64,000 bases of DNA from Proteles cristata cristata (lineage: Eukaryota > Chordata > Mammalia > Carnivora > Hyaenidae): the NCBI GenBank assembly GCA_017311185.1, contig JAESUZ010000127.1, forward strand, positions 1,054,001 through 1,118,000, in the 5' to 3' direction. Both the position numbers and the translations under genes were made by a program. The notes under the pieces are model-generated. The model made no database searches, was not told where the DNA came from, and saw only the letters and a program-made list of their open reading frames with translations. Below are positions 34,262 to 45,849 of the stretch, in pieces. How positions within the stretch are numbered: position 1 is the first letter of the stretch; each line of letters opens with the position of its first letter.

Positions 34262-34620
34262 AAAAGGACACTCTATGCTTTATTTGAAAAATGACTCAAC
34301 ATTTTGAAGACCATTAGAGAAAATATCTTCACACAAGAAATGAGGGCTGAATAGAATAGATATTTTTAATATGTATTTTCATCATCCCAGCATTTTTCTT
34401 CTTTGTATCCATCTAATTTTTAGTTGCCAATATGATTTCTTTTCACTAGCATATCCAAATTCATATTCTATAATTAAAAGTTTATTTTCAGAGATGGCTC
34501 ACATACTGTTTTCCATTGACTGAATAATTTTTACCCTGAAACACATTTGATTTGCTTCTCCAGTTCATTTGTACTTTTCTTCAAATATCGCCTCTCCATG
34601 GAGATCTCATGATGACCGTA

Positions 34621-34824
34621 CTTATTTATTTATTTACTTATTATTGTTTGCTGGGGAGAAGGGGTAGCAGAGGGAGAGAGAGAATACCAAGCAGGCTCTG
34701 CGCTGGCAGTGCAGAGCCCCAGGCAGGGTTCGATCTTACAAACCATAAGGTCTCACAAAACCATGAGATCATGATCTGAGCTGAATCAAGAGTTCAACAC
34801 TTAACTAAGTCACCCAGGTGACCC
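34621..34824 (-). repeat. Old CAN-SINE, antisense
   Basis: 'tatttatttatttacttattattg' tail side to 'aagtcacccaggtgaccc'. Flanking duplications atgaccgta at 34612-34620 and 34825-34833. A small internal repeat 'aaaccataaggtctcacaaaaccatgag' duplicates the region next to the B box. Confidence 0.88.
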
Positions 34825-34833
34825 AATGACCGT

Positions 34834-35580
34834 ATTTTTAAAATAATCCACCTCTATCGCTGACTATCCTTTCTCTTTGGTTTATATTTCTCTCTAGTAA
34901 CTACTATGTAAAACATTATGTATTCATTAATGAACTACTTATTTTAATTTTCACTAAAATAAAAGGTTCAATAATTTGGAAACTTTATTTTGTTCCCTGT
35001 TGGATATTCACCCTTGGGCACACAGTAAGTTCTCCTTTAATTTTATTTTGTTAAACTTTAAATTACAGTATTTGGAATACTATTTATAAGTATTTACAAG
35101 ACTGAATAACAGCTACATTAATACATGTGTTTTGCATTTAGTTGAATACTTTGGAGTAGTTTAAATATTTTGTGAGTTGAGAACCTAGAGCGACGCAATA
35201 GCATACATGAGCAAGGGTAATTTTAAAATGATATGAACTATAGTATGCAAATGCTATGAAAATATGTTGGTTGAGATGAACTGTATCTTATTGATGAAAT
35301 GTCAACAGATACATTCAATTTCTGTAGCATATGTTCCACCTATAAAAGCATAAACATGCTTGAGAGAAATCTAACATATTAAGTTTATAAAAACAAGTTT
35401 CTTTACTTATCTTTCCTCTTAAGCTAAAAGCTGCCTGTGAGCTACATCAGAAGCCCAAAGAGACTACCTGTTTCTCATGGCTTACATTTTGGAAAGTGTT
35501 TCCTAAAGACCAAAATGTGGTTCTTTCTCATCTTTGATTCCTCAGTGTCTATAATAGTTTTTAGCACATAATAAGTATAT
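34834..35580. other. Unassigned DNA
   Basis: No clear repeat or gene. The end near 35500-35580 ('ctttgattcctcagtgtctataatag...agcacataataagta') could be the 3' end of an L2 element, too weak to list separately. Confidence 0.45.
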
Positions 35581-35589
35581 TTAATGTTT

Positions 35590-35791
35590 GTTTGTTTATT
35601 TATTTATTTGAGAGAGATAACACAAGCAAGGTAGGGGCAGAGAAAGAAGGAGAGATAGAGAATACCACGCAGGCTCCATGCTGTCAGTGCCCAGAGTTTG
35701 ATGTGGGACTTCAACTGATGAACCCTGAGATCATTACCTGAGCTGAAATCAAGAGTCAGTCACTTAACCAACTGAGCCACCCAGGTGCCTC
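35590..35791 (-). repeat. Old CAN-SINE, antisense
   Basis: 'tgtttatttatttatttgagagagataac' to 'aactgagccacccaggtgcc'. Short flanking match taatgttt at both sides. Confidence 0.9.
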
Positions 35792-35832
35792 TAATGTTTT
35801 TTTGATTACATTAATAAAAAAAGTAAGTGATG

Positions 35833-36072
35833 GGGCGCCTGGGTGGCTTAGTCGGTTGAGCGTCCGACTTTCGCTTAGGTCATGATCTCGCCGTTTGTGG
35901 GTTCGAGCCCCGCGTCGGGCTCTGTGCTGACTGCCGGCTTGGAGCCTGGAGCCTGTTTCAGTCTGTGACTCCCTCTCTCTCTGACCCTCCCCTGCTCACG
36001 CTGTCTCTCTCTCTCTCTCCTAGAAATAAAATATAATAAATAAATAAATAAAAGTACAAAAAAATAAAAAAT
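35833..36072 (+). repeat. Young CAN-SINE, plus strand
   Basis: Head 'ggggcgcctgggtggcttag', 'gtgggttcgagccccgcg' with intact B box, short middle form, 'ctcctagaaataaaatataataaataaa' tail with extra units. Duplications aaaaaaagtaagtga (35816-35830) and aaaaaaagtaaatga (36073-36087), one mismatch. The minus frames of 76 and 104 codons over it are not genes. Confidence 0.95.
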
Positions 36073-36087
36073 AAAAAAAGTAAATGA

Positions 36088-36802
36088 AAGAATGTATAAA
36101 TACAAATATAGAGTGATGAGGAAAATAGATTGATCTTAGAATAGATTCGTTTTTTAAACCCTATTGACAGGTCCACCGTACGATTCCCTTCCTTGATTAC
36201 TGCCCAGTTTGCAGCAGTCCAGGGGACTAAAGGCCACAGTATCATGGCAGAAACCAAAGTCTCCATTTTCAATGAATGATTCTATAGTTGAGAAATGATC
36301 TCCAAGGTCCAAATATGTGATTGAAAGAACTCCTTCTTGTCATCATCTTAAATAACATCTACTGTACGTATTTTAATGATAATCATTTGTCTTATGTCAG
36401 TTTTCTGATTCCCAAATAATGGTAAAGCTCTTATACTTTCTATTACATTGCCTTCAGAATTTTTTTTGGGAAGAGCAAACCCAAGTAGAAAAGATTAAAT
36501 TGCTTTAATGTTTTGACAGAACTGTAGTTGTTCTAGCTGTAATATTTGAAGCTGACACTTTATAGTAGGTGTATTTGCTCTATATAATGTCAGAAATTAG
36601 TGCTTTCCTCCTACTTTTTCTTAATTTTTTTCTTTTTTATGGTTCCCTGAACTTGTTCCTGTAGCTTCCAATATATCAAGAAAAGTTCTGAAATGATGTA
36701 TTTACTCCTCATTGAAAGGAATCTATATCAATTTGATATTTTTAATAAGAGAAATATTATTGAATGTATTTACAATTTAATGAGTAGAAAAGGCTTACCA
36801 TG

Positions 36803-36806
<4 letters not shown>
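36088..36806. other. Unassigned DNA
   Basis: No recognised repeat or gene. Confidence 0.5.

Positions 36807-36849
<43 letters not shown>
36807..36849. repeat. (TA)n microsatellite
   Basis: About 21 TA units without interruption. Ile/Tyr-rich frames on both strands result from it. Confidence 0.97.
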
Positions 36850-36852
<3 letters not shown>

Positions 36853-38640
36853 ACATAAAACTTACTCTGGGGTCCTTTCTTCTACTAGCTATGACTGATC
36901 CAAGAATTAACAGGAAAAAATTTGTCCTTTTTATTTCTATTAAGAATAATAGAAAAAAAAGAATAATAGAAAACAGAGGAAAATAATACAAATATTTCAC
37001 AACAAAAGCACAGTTTTGAGAAGACTGTTGGTTAATATACATACCATAATTTCACATTGATTCAGTTTAATATAGTAGAATGTGTAAAATACTGATACAG
37101 TCTCAGTTTGTTCAATAAAAAGAGCAAATTATCCACTATCAGATGAAAGCATACTCAATTTTACTTTTTAGAATGAGCTTAAGGCCAAATTCATTTCTTT
37201 GTTTTTTAATCAGCTATAGGTTTATGCTGACATCTATGTTGTTCACTAATTTCCATTGTTAAACTCTATTTGAATTGCAAAATGCAGTCATGTGGCAATT
37301 AGCTTTGAACAAAGTGAACCATTCCTTACAGTCTCTAAATCTATACTCTCTCTTCCCTTCATAGCCAAGTAAACCTCAAGAAATTGAGACTTTTCATTTA
37401 ATAAGGAAATGAGCATTAAAAAACGTTGATACAAGAAGTAAGAAGATAAACACTAACACATTCATTTTTCAACTTTAAAGCTTACCCACTTACATAGGAA
37501 AGAAAGGGAAGAAATTCACTTCCCACAAAGACAGTATTACTTGCTATTAGATTGACTAGTTTAGCCTTATCAAGGAGAAGTAGTGACTGGCTTAGGTCAA
37601 CAGATGATTGGGCATGAGGGACTGAATGTGGGAGAAATATGGAACTGGGGAGTCAGGGAAGTAGTAAGACATTTGGTTTTCTTGGCAGCTTCCAGTGAAA
37701 AATGGATTATAATTCGGAATCCTCAAGAGGCCCCTGGGAAGCATCATGTGCCTCATGATAATCCCTCCCTGATATATCCTTGTGGGTGTTTTTAGCTGAA
37801 TAGAGTACTCCCTGTGGTTACATTTATTTGCAAACATTTTCATTTATACATAGCACACAACAAAGTGTTATCAATGTTACACAGCAAACAATTAAGAATG
37901 TAATGATTATAATTAGTCTTTTTAAATTAAGTTTTATTACAAGACTCTCCAAATTTTCATGCAGATATTCACAACAAAAATAATCACAGTGAATTTGCCT
38001 AGGAAGGTAAAGAAGTCATTAATTTATTGTACCCTGCATTATCTTAGAACTTCCTAAGGAAGAATTCTCCCCATTTGTTCTTTCCTTTCAGAAAGTGACT
38101 TCCTATTTTAGAAATCTAGGTAATAATTATGTACAGATCACTTACTATATGAAACATATATACTAGCAAGAAATATAGCCAACATAATAAGAATAAAGCA
38201 CAGTTCATCACCTCAGAAAGGCTACAAACTTGTACAAAACACATACACATGAATGGAATTCTATATAAAGAGTGATAGGTATCATAAGTTATTATGGAAG
38301 GAATCACTTTGCTGTGGGATAGGTAGATGATTTCATTGTTTTAAAGGCCTTTAAAAAAGAGTATGATTTCAACTGATAAAGGGGAGCAGATCTAATATGA
38401 GCAAATAAATAAGAATTTGATGCAGAAAATTGTGTTTCATTCATGCTTATATTGGTTTTGAAAGTGATTTATGGTTCCTGAATTTCGGTGTATTTATTGC
38501 CTAGTTATAATTAAAATGCCTTTTTAACTTATAAGTTACTGTGTGGATTAATTTGTATTCGTATGTGACATACGCCTGGAATAATGTAGGTTCTCAGTAA
38601 ATATTAAATGATGCTGAAATTTAATAAAAAGTATAATTAT
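36850..38640. other. Unassigned DNA
   Basis: About 1.8 kb with no recognised repeat. The opposing frames at 37583-37843 (70 and 83 codons) have no motif. Confidence 0.5.
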
Positions 38641-38815
38641 TGAGTTTGACTATATTCTATACATGTATTATTTTATATGAATTATCTCAATCCTCACAAA
38701 AATTATAGGAGGATAAATATTAATTATATTATCCTGATTATTCTGATAAGGAAACACAACCAAGAGATTAACCAACTTTCCCAAGTCACTTAGATAAAAA
38801 TTAGCTGATAGTTTC
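38641..38815 (+). repeat. MIR element, plus strand
   Basis: 'ttattttatatgaattatctcaatcctcacaaaaattatagg', 'attatcctgattattctgataaggaaacac' and 'agagattaaccaactttcccaagtcactta' match the second half of MIR in order. Confidence 0.6.
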
Positions 38816-38855
38816 TTTTTGAATTAAGAAGACATCTTTAAATAATTGTACTTTA

Positions 38856-39038
38856 TTTTATTATTATATTTTTAGAGAATTTTTTAAATGTTTATTTATT
38901 TTGAGAGAGAGGGAGAGACAGAGAATCCCAAACAGCCTCTGCAGTGACAGCATAGGGCTTGAATCCACGAATCCTGAAATTATGGCCTGAGCCGAAATCA
39001 AAAGTCAGATGCTTAACCGACTGACCCACCAGGGGTCC
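38856..39038 (-). repeat. CAN-SINE, antisense
   Basis: 'aaatgtttatttattttgagagagagg' to 'aaccgactgacccaccagggg'. Duplications taaataattgtacttta (38839-38855) and taaataattgtatttta (from 39039), one mismatch. Confidence 0.9.
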
Positions 39039-39055
39039 TAAATAATTGTATTTTA

Positions 39056-39509
39056 GAAAGCAACATTGGAGAGCCGTCTAAATTTTCACATCTTATTTAA
39101 TATAAATTCATTTTGAATAAGAATATAAATAACAGAAAGACCAAACAACTAAATGGAAAAATTATATTATGAATCAAAAATTAATTTTATAGTGTCCTAT
39201 TAAATAGAGATAACTCTACAATATTTCCTAAGTTATTTAAGCATAGTGTGCTTGTAATTACATTTTTCAGCAAACAATGAAACACTGGTCACTGCATAAA
39301 AGGGAAAACAATCAAATGAAAAAACTTGTATAGACCTTATTAATTATTAATTATCAATACTGTAACAATTAACATTATAATTATTTTAATCATTCTCTAA
39401 ATTTTAAGAAAAAGCTCTATAGTATTTGCTTAAATACATTTTAATTATGTTCTATCCTATCCTTCAAATGGATTTCACAGAAAGTGTGTTGTTTATAAAC
39501 CCAAATCAT
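39056..39509. other. Unassigned AT-rich DNA
   Basis: Nothing recognised. Confidence 0.5.
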
Positions 39510-39762
39510 TTTTTAATGTTTGTTTATTTATTTTTAAAAGAGAGGGGGAGAGAGAGAGAGAGGGAGAGAGAGAGAGAGAGAGGAGGCCAGAGAGAGAGAA
39601 GGCCAGGGAAAGAGAGAGACAGAGACACAGAGAATCCCAAAGAAGCTCCACACTGTCACCATAGAGCCCAACAGGGGGCTTAAACTTAGGAACCGTGAGA
39701 TCATGACTGGAGCCAAAATTAAGAGTTAGATGCTTAACCGACTGAGCCACTCAGGCACCCCA
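39510..39762 (-). repeat. CAN-SINE, antisense, with expanded GA tract
   Basis: 'aatgtttgtttatttatttttaaaagagagg', a long GAGA run with two near-identical 'ggccag' units (39586 and 39600), then 'ccgtgagatcatgac' and 'accgactgagccactcaggcacccc'. The opposing 85-codon frames are SINE translations. Confidence 0.9.
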
Positions 39763-39809
39763 ATCCAAAACTTTTTTTTTAGAAAAAGATATATAAAAAG
39801 AATACATCT

Positions 39810-40052
39810 GGGGTGCCTGGGTGGTTCAGTCAGTCAGGAGTCTAACATCTGCTCAGGTCATGATCTCACAGCTTGTGAGTTTAAGCCCCACATTGGGCTC
39901 TGTGCTAACAGTTCAGAGCTGGGAGCCTGCTTTAGATTCTGTGTCTCCATCTTTCTCCACACATCCTGTGCTCATGCTCTGTCTCTCTCTCACTCAAAAA
40001 CAAATAAACATTAAAATTTTTAAATAAAATAATAATAATAATAATAATAAAA
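39810..40052 (+). repeat. CAN-SINE, plus strand, with ATA tail
   Basis: Head 'ggggtgcctgggtggttcag', 'ctcaggtcatgatctcacag', pyrimidine stretch, then 'aaacaaataaacattaaaat' and an (ATA)n run at 40029-40050. The tail has become a microsatellite. Confidence 0.92.
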
Positions 40053-40058
40053 GAATAG

Positions 40059-40871
40059 TTCTCAGAAGGAAGAAAAATGTGTGTGTGTGTATCTAGTTAG
40101 AAAAGTCTAATTGCTATAACAAACACAATAAAAATGTGCATGCATGCTATATTATAAAAGTAACTTAAGTCTTTCTTATGGGAATGAATACATGAGCAAT
40201 TATTCTTCCACATAGTTTTCTTCAAGGATTTAAGCTAAAAATGTTCAAAATTCTACTTATGACTTCCAGTGTCCTCCTGGACACCAATATGCAGATGACC
40301 CAAAGGAAGAGGAAAAAGGAGAGGTATGGAAATTTATAACAAAATCTCCAAATTACTAGATAGGTCTATCAAAATGTAAAGTTTATGCTCCCCATTTCCA
40401 TAAAGCTACATGCCATTTAATCAGTCCACTGGGGTGCAGGTGATGCTCTGTGACCTCTGAGGCCAGTTCAAAAAAGGAGATGTTTACTTCTGCCTAGTTT
40501 TCTTGAGATGTTTTCAGTACAGGGAAGCAGATGTCATTTGAAAACTCCAGCCACCCTGAGTCTACCTAACCAGGGAAGCCCATACACATGTCCAGGCATA
40601 ACATTCAAATGAGCTTCTAGTTGAAAGCCAGCATCAACAGCTAGCCACATGAATTATCTAAGACATCTAGCCCAGGCTAGTCTTCAAGTGATTGTAATTT
40701 CAGGAAACAACTTTATTCAGGAAGACCCAAACCAATCTCTTTCCAATTCCTGACCCTCCTCCAAATTTGAGAAAAATAAAGTGATTCTTTTTAGCTGGTA
40801 AGTATTGCGGTAATAGTATTTGTTAGAAAAACACATCTGAAACAGGCACACTGTACATCCATTAACATATT
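40059..40871. other. Unassigned DNA
   Basis: A (GT)n run of six units near 40080. Otherwise nothing recognised. Confidence 0.5.
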
Positions 40872-41272
40872 ATCTTTGTTTGGGATGCTATAACAGAATA
40901 ACATATTGATGGCTTACACATCAATATTTATTTGTCACAATTTTAAACTCCAGGAAGTCAAGGACTATGGCTCCTGCAGATTCTGCATCTAGTGGGGATC
41001 TACTTCCTGGTTCACAGATGGCCATCGTTTTGCTGTGTTCTCACCTGGTGGGACAAATGGGGGAACTCTTTGGGATCTCTTTTAGAAGAGCACGAATCAT
41101 ATTCATAAAGGTTCTAACATCAAGACCTACCTCTTTCCAATGGCTCCGACCTCCAGATACCATCACATTGTGGATTAGGTTTCAAATTTGGGGGGGATTA
41201 AAAAAATAAAAACAAAATAAAATAAATATTTAAAAAAACAAATTTGGGAGGGATACAACATTCTTTCCATAT
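40872..41272 (-). mobile_element. MaLR-type (MLT1-like) LTR, antisense
   Basis: 'gggatgctataacagaataac', 'ttcctggttcacagatggcc', 'gctgtgttctcacctgg', 'gggatctcttttagaagagcac', 'ccagataccatcacattg' and 'ggattaggtttcaaatttgggg' follow the antisense of a non-autonomous MaLR LTR in order. A short A-rich insertion interrupts its U3 end at 41199-41238. The 80-codon plus frame is not a gene. Confidence 0.6.
41199..41238 (+). repeat. Tail-only retroposon insertion
   Basis: Forty bases of 'taaaaaaataaaaac' and AAATA units lie between caaatttgggggggat (41183-41198) and caaatttgggagggat (41239-41254), a 16-bp duplication with one mismatch. Only the poly(A)-like tail was inserted, apparently a maximally 5'-truncated SINE or L1 product. 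Confidence 0.75.
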
Positions 41273-41659
41273 CATGTATCATTGGTTAGAATTCAGAATT
41301 CCAAGCACACATAACAGCAAGAGAAGACTGGAAAATGCAATCTATATGCTCAAAAATATTCAGAGAGAATGTGAATTTGGTAAGCATCTCCAATTAGACA
41401 TGTGTTAATATTTGTGTTGAGGGTGAGAGAGAAAGAATAAGCAAAAAAGAGATTATAAAAGAGAGATTATGCATTGCCTGTCATTTGTTAGTTCTAATTT
41501 TTCTTCGTTGACTCTCTGAGGAAGGGAATAAGGCATAAAAATACTAGTAAAATGCACTTTTTTCCATAGCAAATTTTTATAATCTCAAATATCTTTCTAT
41601 AGTCTAGTTTGAAATGTCCTGACATTTAATTTTATGTTTTAAAAAGGCTATATAAGAGA

Positions 41660-41859
41660 GGCACCGGGTTGCTCAGTTGGTTAAGTGTCCGACTCTTAGT
41701 TTTGGCACAGGTCATGATCTCATGCTCATGGCATCAATCCCCACATGGGACTCTGCATTGAGCATGGAGCCTGCTTGGTATTCTCTCTCATTCTCTTTGT
41801 CCCTCCCCTGCTCACACATGTGCCCTCTCTCTCTCTCTCAAAATAAATAAACATTTTTT
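41660..41859 (+). repeat. CAN-SINE, plus strand
   Basis: Head 'ggcaccgggttgctcagttgg', 'acaggtcatgatctcatg', (CT)n and 'aaaataaataaac' tail. Duplications aaaaggctatataagaga (41642-41659) and aaaaggctgtataggaga (from 41859), two mismatches. Confidence 0.93.
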
Positions 41860-41876
41860 AAAAGGCTGTATAGGAG

Positions 41877-42629
41877 ATTTCTGCTCTTGGTAGAAATTCC
41901 AGACTGCCACAACTAGTCTATTCTTTTCCTGTCACTTTACTTTCCTAATAATTTACTTTCAGTCTGTCAATCTACTCAATAGTCTTTGGGCTACTTTTCT
42001 GATGCTTACATAGGACCACACGTATAGCAGTTAATAAATTGCTGCCAAACAAGAGTGAAGAGAAAGAGGAAAAAAGTTATTGAGCACATAATAATAATTA
42101 TGCCAAGTATACTGTCAGCTATTGTACTTGGGATTTTTTGTTTTAAATATAAAACAATATTTTATAATTTATTATTTATTATTATACAGTATTTCACAGA
42201 TAAATAAGCTAAACCACTGGGCTTCACTAAGTAACCTTACCGTTGTGATCCATGCCTATAAAAAGTCATTTTTTTTAAATTTATGTTGGTAATGTGATGA
42301 AGATTAAGATCAACTATATACTTTTAAGTGTTTCTTATTTTATTTCTTGAGCATCATTAAAGGAGGGACCAAATAGATATTTCAAAGCCAATTCACTTTT
42401 GTAAAACTCTTTTATACATTGCAATATTTTCATATATGATGCCAAAGATAATGCTAAAATTTATATACATATAGGCTAAAAATCTTGTTTTGACTCATCA
42501 GAGATTTAAAAAAAAGCACTGAAGTTTTAAACTGAATATGAAAGGTATAGGAAGACATGGAATATGTCTCCAGTCAATAAAAGCTATCCAGATCAAAACT
42601 ATGTGATTTTTTTAAACTCCATTCTTACC
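41877..42629. other. Unassigned DNA
   Basis: Nothing recognised. Confidence 0.5.
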
Positions 42630-42745
42630 AAATTGACTATAAACTCTACAAGAGTAGAGACTTTTGAATCCCATTCCTTTATCTCAAATGCTTAGCATGT
42701 TGACTAGTCTATACTATCTGCCTAATGAAGAATTAGACCAAAATG
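42630..42745 (+). repeat. Possible L2 3' end
   Basis: 'actataaactctacaagagtagagacttttgaatcccattcc', 'atctcaaatgcttagcatg' match the 'actgtgagctccttgagggcagggacc...gcctagcacag' pattern of L2-type LINE 3' ends. Weak. Confidence 0.35.
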
Positions 42746-43118
42746 TAAGGCTGGACCAGACATCTAATTCAGCTTTACTATCCAGGACAGAGTAGATTTC
42801 ACCTAATCAAATTAGTCTTCAGTTAGTAAAACTCATGCCTGACGTGTTTTGACTCTCCATACAGTTAAACAGTAAATATTCTAAAGATCTAATAAATGGA
42901 GGGACAATGAATGAAACCCAATTATATCTGAAACCAAATTCCATTACCTTTCTACTATGTATTACTGCCACAGTGGAATTTTCTTGAAAATCTACTACAT
43001 ACGTGAATTATATGTTTGGACTTACTCAATGGACTGTACTCAGAATCCTGTACACTTTTATTTGATGTACTAAATAAGAGAGTTATCGTTGGGTACCAAT
43101 GCCATAATTTAACAAACT
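42746..43118. other. Unassigned DNA
   Basis: Nothing recognised. Confidence 0.5.
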
Positions 43119-43202
43119 GATTTTAAGTTATATTTTATATATATGTTACATAATTTAATATAACTTAATATATTAACTACATGTAAAATATAACTTAAAA
43201 TC
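43119..43202. repeat. Inverted repeat with 19-bp perfect arms
   Basis: gattttaagttatatttta at 43119-43137 is the exact reverse complement of 43184-43202. The 46-base spacer is almost wholly A and T and contains further short self-complementary runs (taatttaatataacttaata). No transposon end is recognised. Confidence 0.9.
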
Positions 43203-44280
43203 AATATATAATATAGAAATAAATAATAATATAATTATATATAACATATTCTATATTTTATATATACACATAATTTCTTATGGAAAGATTGCCTATTCAA
43301 TGTCATATATGTTTTAAAATATTGTGTCAGCTATTAACACATTTTACCCACTTTAGAGGAAAACAAAGTAAATAATCTATTATAAATAGCTGACCCTCTT
43401 TTATAGCTGAAGTAACTACTATTGGAACAAGTGGAAAACACCCATTATATCACACAGTCCTAACTAGCCAACAATTTTGGAAAGATGGGCGATATCAACA
43501 CATTTCTGTGGCTAGCCTCTCCCATTTTGCACCAAAATATTAACTACTTCTGCTGAAATCACTAGACCAAATGGGCACCTTGAAGGCTGTGAGCAAGGCC
43601 TGGCACTAAGATGAACAGAAAATTTCCATTTCTGAGACTTTTGAACCAGCCTTGGAGAATATCCAGCAGCATGGATTCTGGAAAGAGTGTGGCCTATGGA
43701 TAAACATGAATAATCCAAGACAAATTACTCAATAAAACAACAATTACCAGTTTTCTTGAAGGGAAAGTCTCCCAAACCAAATTATCTCAAGTGTAGATGG
43801 CTTCTCAATAATCCATCTTTCTTTCAGATACACAGATTAATAAGTAAATCATGTCACATACCAATTTCTTGAGAATATTCAGAAAAGGGAACACATGCAG
43901 GTAATTTTAGTTCTGAATAAAGACACAAGACCTCAGAATCCATTATAAATTTTAATGAATTAAGCAATAGATGTAATAGAAAGGTTTGGAGAAACACCAG
44001 GAATAGAGTTGATTAATGTCATATAGATGATCTAGTTTTTCTGTTTTGTGGGAAGATAAGTAATAATCCATTTTCCTATTCATAATGTTAAAAAAATAGG
44101 ATTTAACCAAAGCCATGTTTAGCTTCCTAGTAAAGGTTTCATTAGATGTGATGTTCAGAACTTGTAATTGATTTAAATCCGATAGAAAGTCTGTGGATTT
44201 CAATTACTCATGACCCATGGATAAAATACACACTTGATTTAGACTAGCCCTAGAAAATATTTATACTAATGACATTTAAA
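43203..44280. other. Unassigned AT-rich DNA
   Basis: TA-rich to about 43275, then unassigned. Frames at 43512-43718 and 43952-44203 (minus, 68 and 83 codons) have no motif. Confidence 0.5.
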
Positions 44281-44291
44281 GGGACTGGTCT

Positions 44292-44520
44292 GGGGGCACC
44301 TGGCTATCTCAGTCAGTTAAGTGCCCGACTTTCACTCAGGTCATGATCTCATGGTTTATGAGTTTGAGCCCTGTGTCCGGCTCTGTGCTGACAGCTCAGA
44401 GCCCTGAGCCTGCTTTGGATTCTTTGTTTTCCTATCTCTCTGCCCTTCCCCCAATCTCACTCTGTTTCTCTGTCTTTCAAAAATAAATAAAACATTAAAT
44501 TTTTTTAATTAAAAAGATAA
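44292..44520 (+). repeat. CAN-SINE, plus strand
   Basis: Head 'gggggcacctggctatctcag', 'actcaggtcatgatctcatgg', tail 'aaaaataaataaaacatt'. Flanking ggactggtctggggg (44281-44295) and ggactggtttggggg (from about 44524), one mismatch; the duplication overlaps the G run at the head. Confidence 0.92.
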
Positions 44521-44539
44521 AATGGACTGGTTTGGGGGC

Positions 44540-45614
44540 AAAATGACCTAGTATAGTTTATTGTGTTTTGCATATACATGCTTCTTAGATAACAGGCTGA
44601 TAATTATTATCATATTTAAATGTCATTATAAAGAAGTTAAAGGTACTAGGGGGAAATATAGAAGCTGTCTTATTTTGAATGAAGTTAAACTCTATCCCTT
44701 TTGATCTACAAACTTCATTGTCACTGTTACTTTATAAGTTCTATTTATAGAGTCCTTTGGGTATTAAACTATTGTTTTTCTGCAAGTCTAGTTGTTTCTT
44801 ATAAAACCTTTTTCTCTTGGTTCATTGACAGCTCACCAACCAACACATCTCAGTAGTGACAAACTCTAATGATTGAAGCACATATCTTGATTTCTCTCAG
44901 AATCTCAATATATTTCTGATTCAATACTGACTTTACTGTTATTAGTTCATCCCCTCTCTTACTGTCTCCTTTCATCCATCAAGGATAAAATACATGCCAG
45001 GGCTATAATCATTTGAACCAAGAGAAGAAAAAGGAATAAAAATGTATTAGTTTACTGTAACCCTGCTATTATTAGACTTATCTTGCTGTAAATTTATTTC
45101 TCAATGATTATATCCAATAATTAATTATACTATTTCAAGTTTCTAATAAGTTACTGAAAATTAAAATTAGTTATTATTGATAACAACCAAAGATTTGTTC
45201 AATTTTTCTCTGTTATGCTTCAGACTGCCAAATCTGGAAGCAATCTCTATAATAAAATGCCATGTTATAAATATCATCTGGTGATGATATCTATTTAGCA
45301 TATCAAGCTAGCTTGTAAGTTTTGTAATACTTCAATTGACTGAATAGCACATGCTGTGTAACATGAGTCTTGTCAAGGAAAAACTGAATTTTATTACAAT
45401 ATTATTGCTTTTATTTAGTATCTAAGAGTTTATGCTTAGCATTTCAGAACAACAATTTCTATAGTCTAAATAAATTTTGTGCTGAATTTAGGCTCTAGGA
45501 ATATACGTTTCTATCAAGTTAAAATAAAACAAGGTTATAAAACATTTTGTATATCATGATAAAATCACTTTACAAGTTTATAAGTAGATATATATAAAAC
45601 CTCCAGTTATATGT
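44540..45614. other. Unassigned DNA
   Basis: Nothing recognised in about 1.1 kb. Confidence 0.5.
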
Positions 45615-45714
45615 ATCCTACATTTACATATGTTATAGATATATAAATACATAAATATGTATGTATAACACATGTTTTATAAATATTTATATATGACATA
45701 TACAAATGTAGGAT
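45615..45714. repeat. Inverted repeat, AT-rich centre
   Basis: atcctacattt at 45615-45625 and its reverse complement at 45704-45714, extended imperfectly by acatatgt / gtatatgt. The centre is a TA/ATA-rich run. Confidence 0.7.
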
Positions 45715-45849
45715 AAAAGTATCTAGTTAACAGGCAAGCTATATATTGGAACAGAACATAAGAGCTAAGAATTTCACAGATGGGATTTTATTCTGCTGTA
45801 AAATAAATTTAGCAAGAAAAGTAATTGTAGACTACCTTAAAATAAAAAA

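Noticed and set aside
35833..36072. Regularly repeated SINE heads across the window as a CRISPR-like array
   Set aside because: Spacing is kilobases and irregular, copies occur in both orientations, and each has its own target-site duplication.
37583..37843. Opposing 70- and 83-codon frames suggesting a small gene
   Set aside because: Each is the shadow of the other; no motif or conservation evidence available.
39541..39610. GA-rich tract as an independent microsatellite
   Set aside because: It is the expanded pyrimidine stretch of an antisense SINE.
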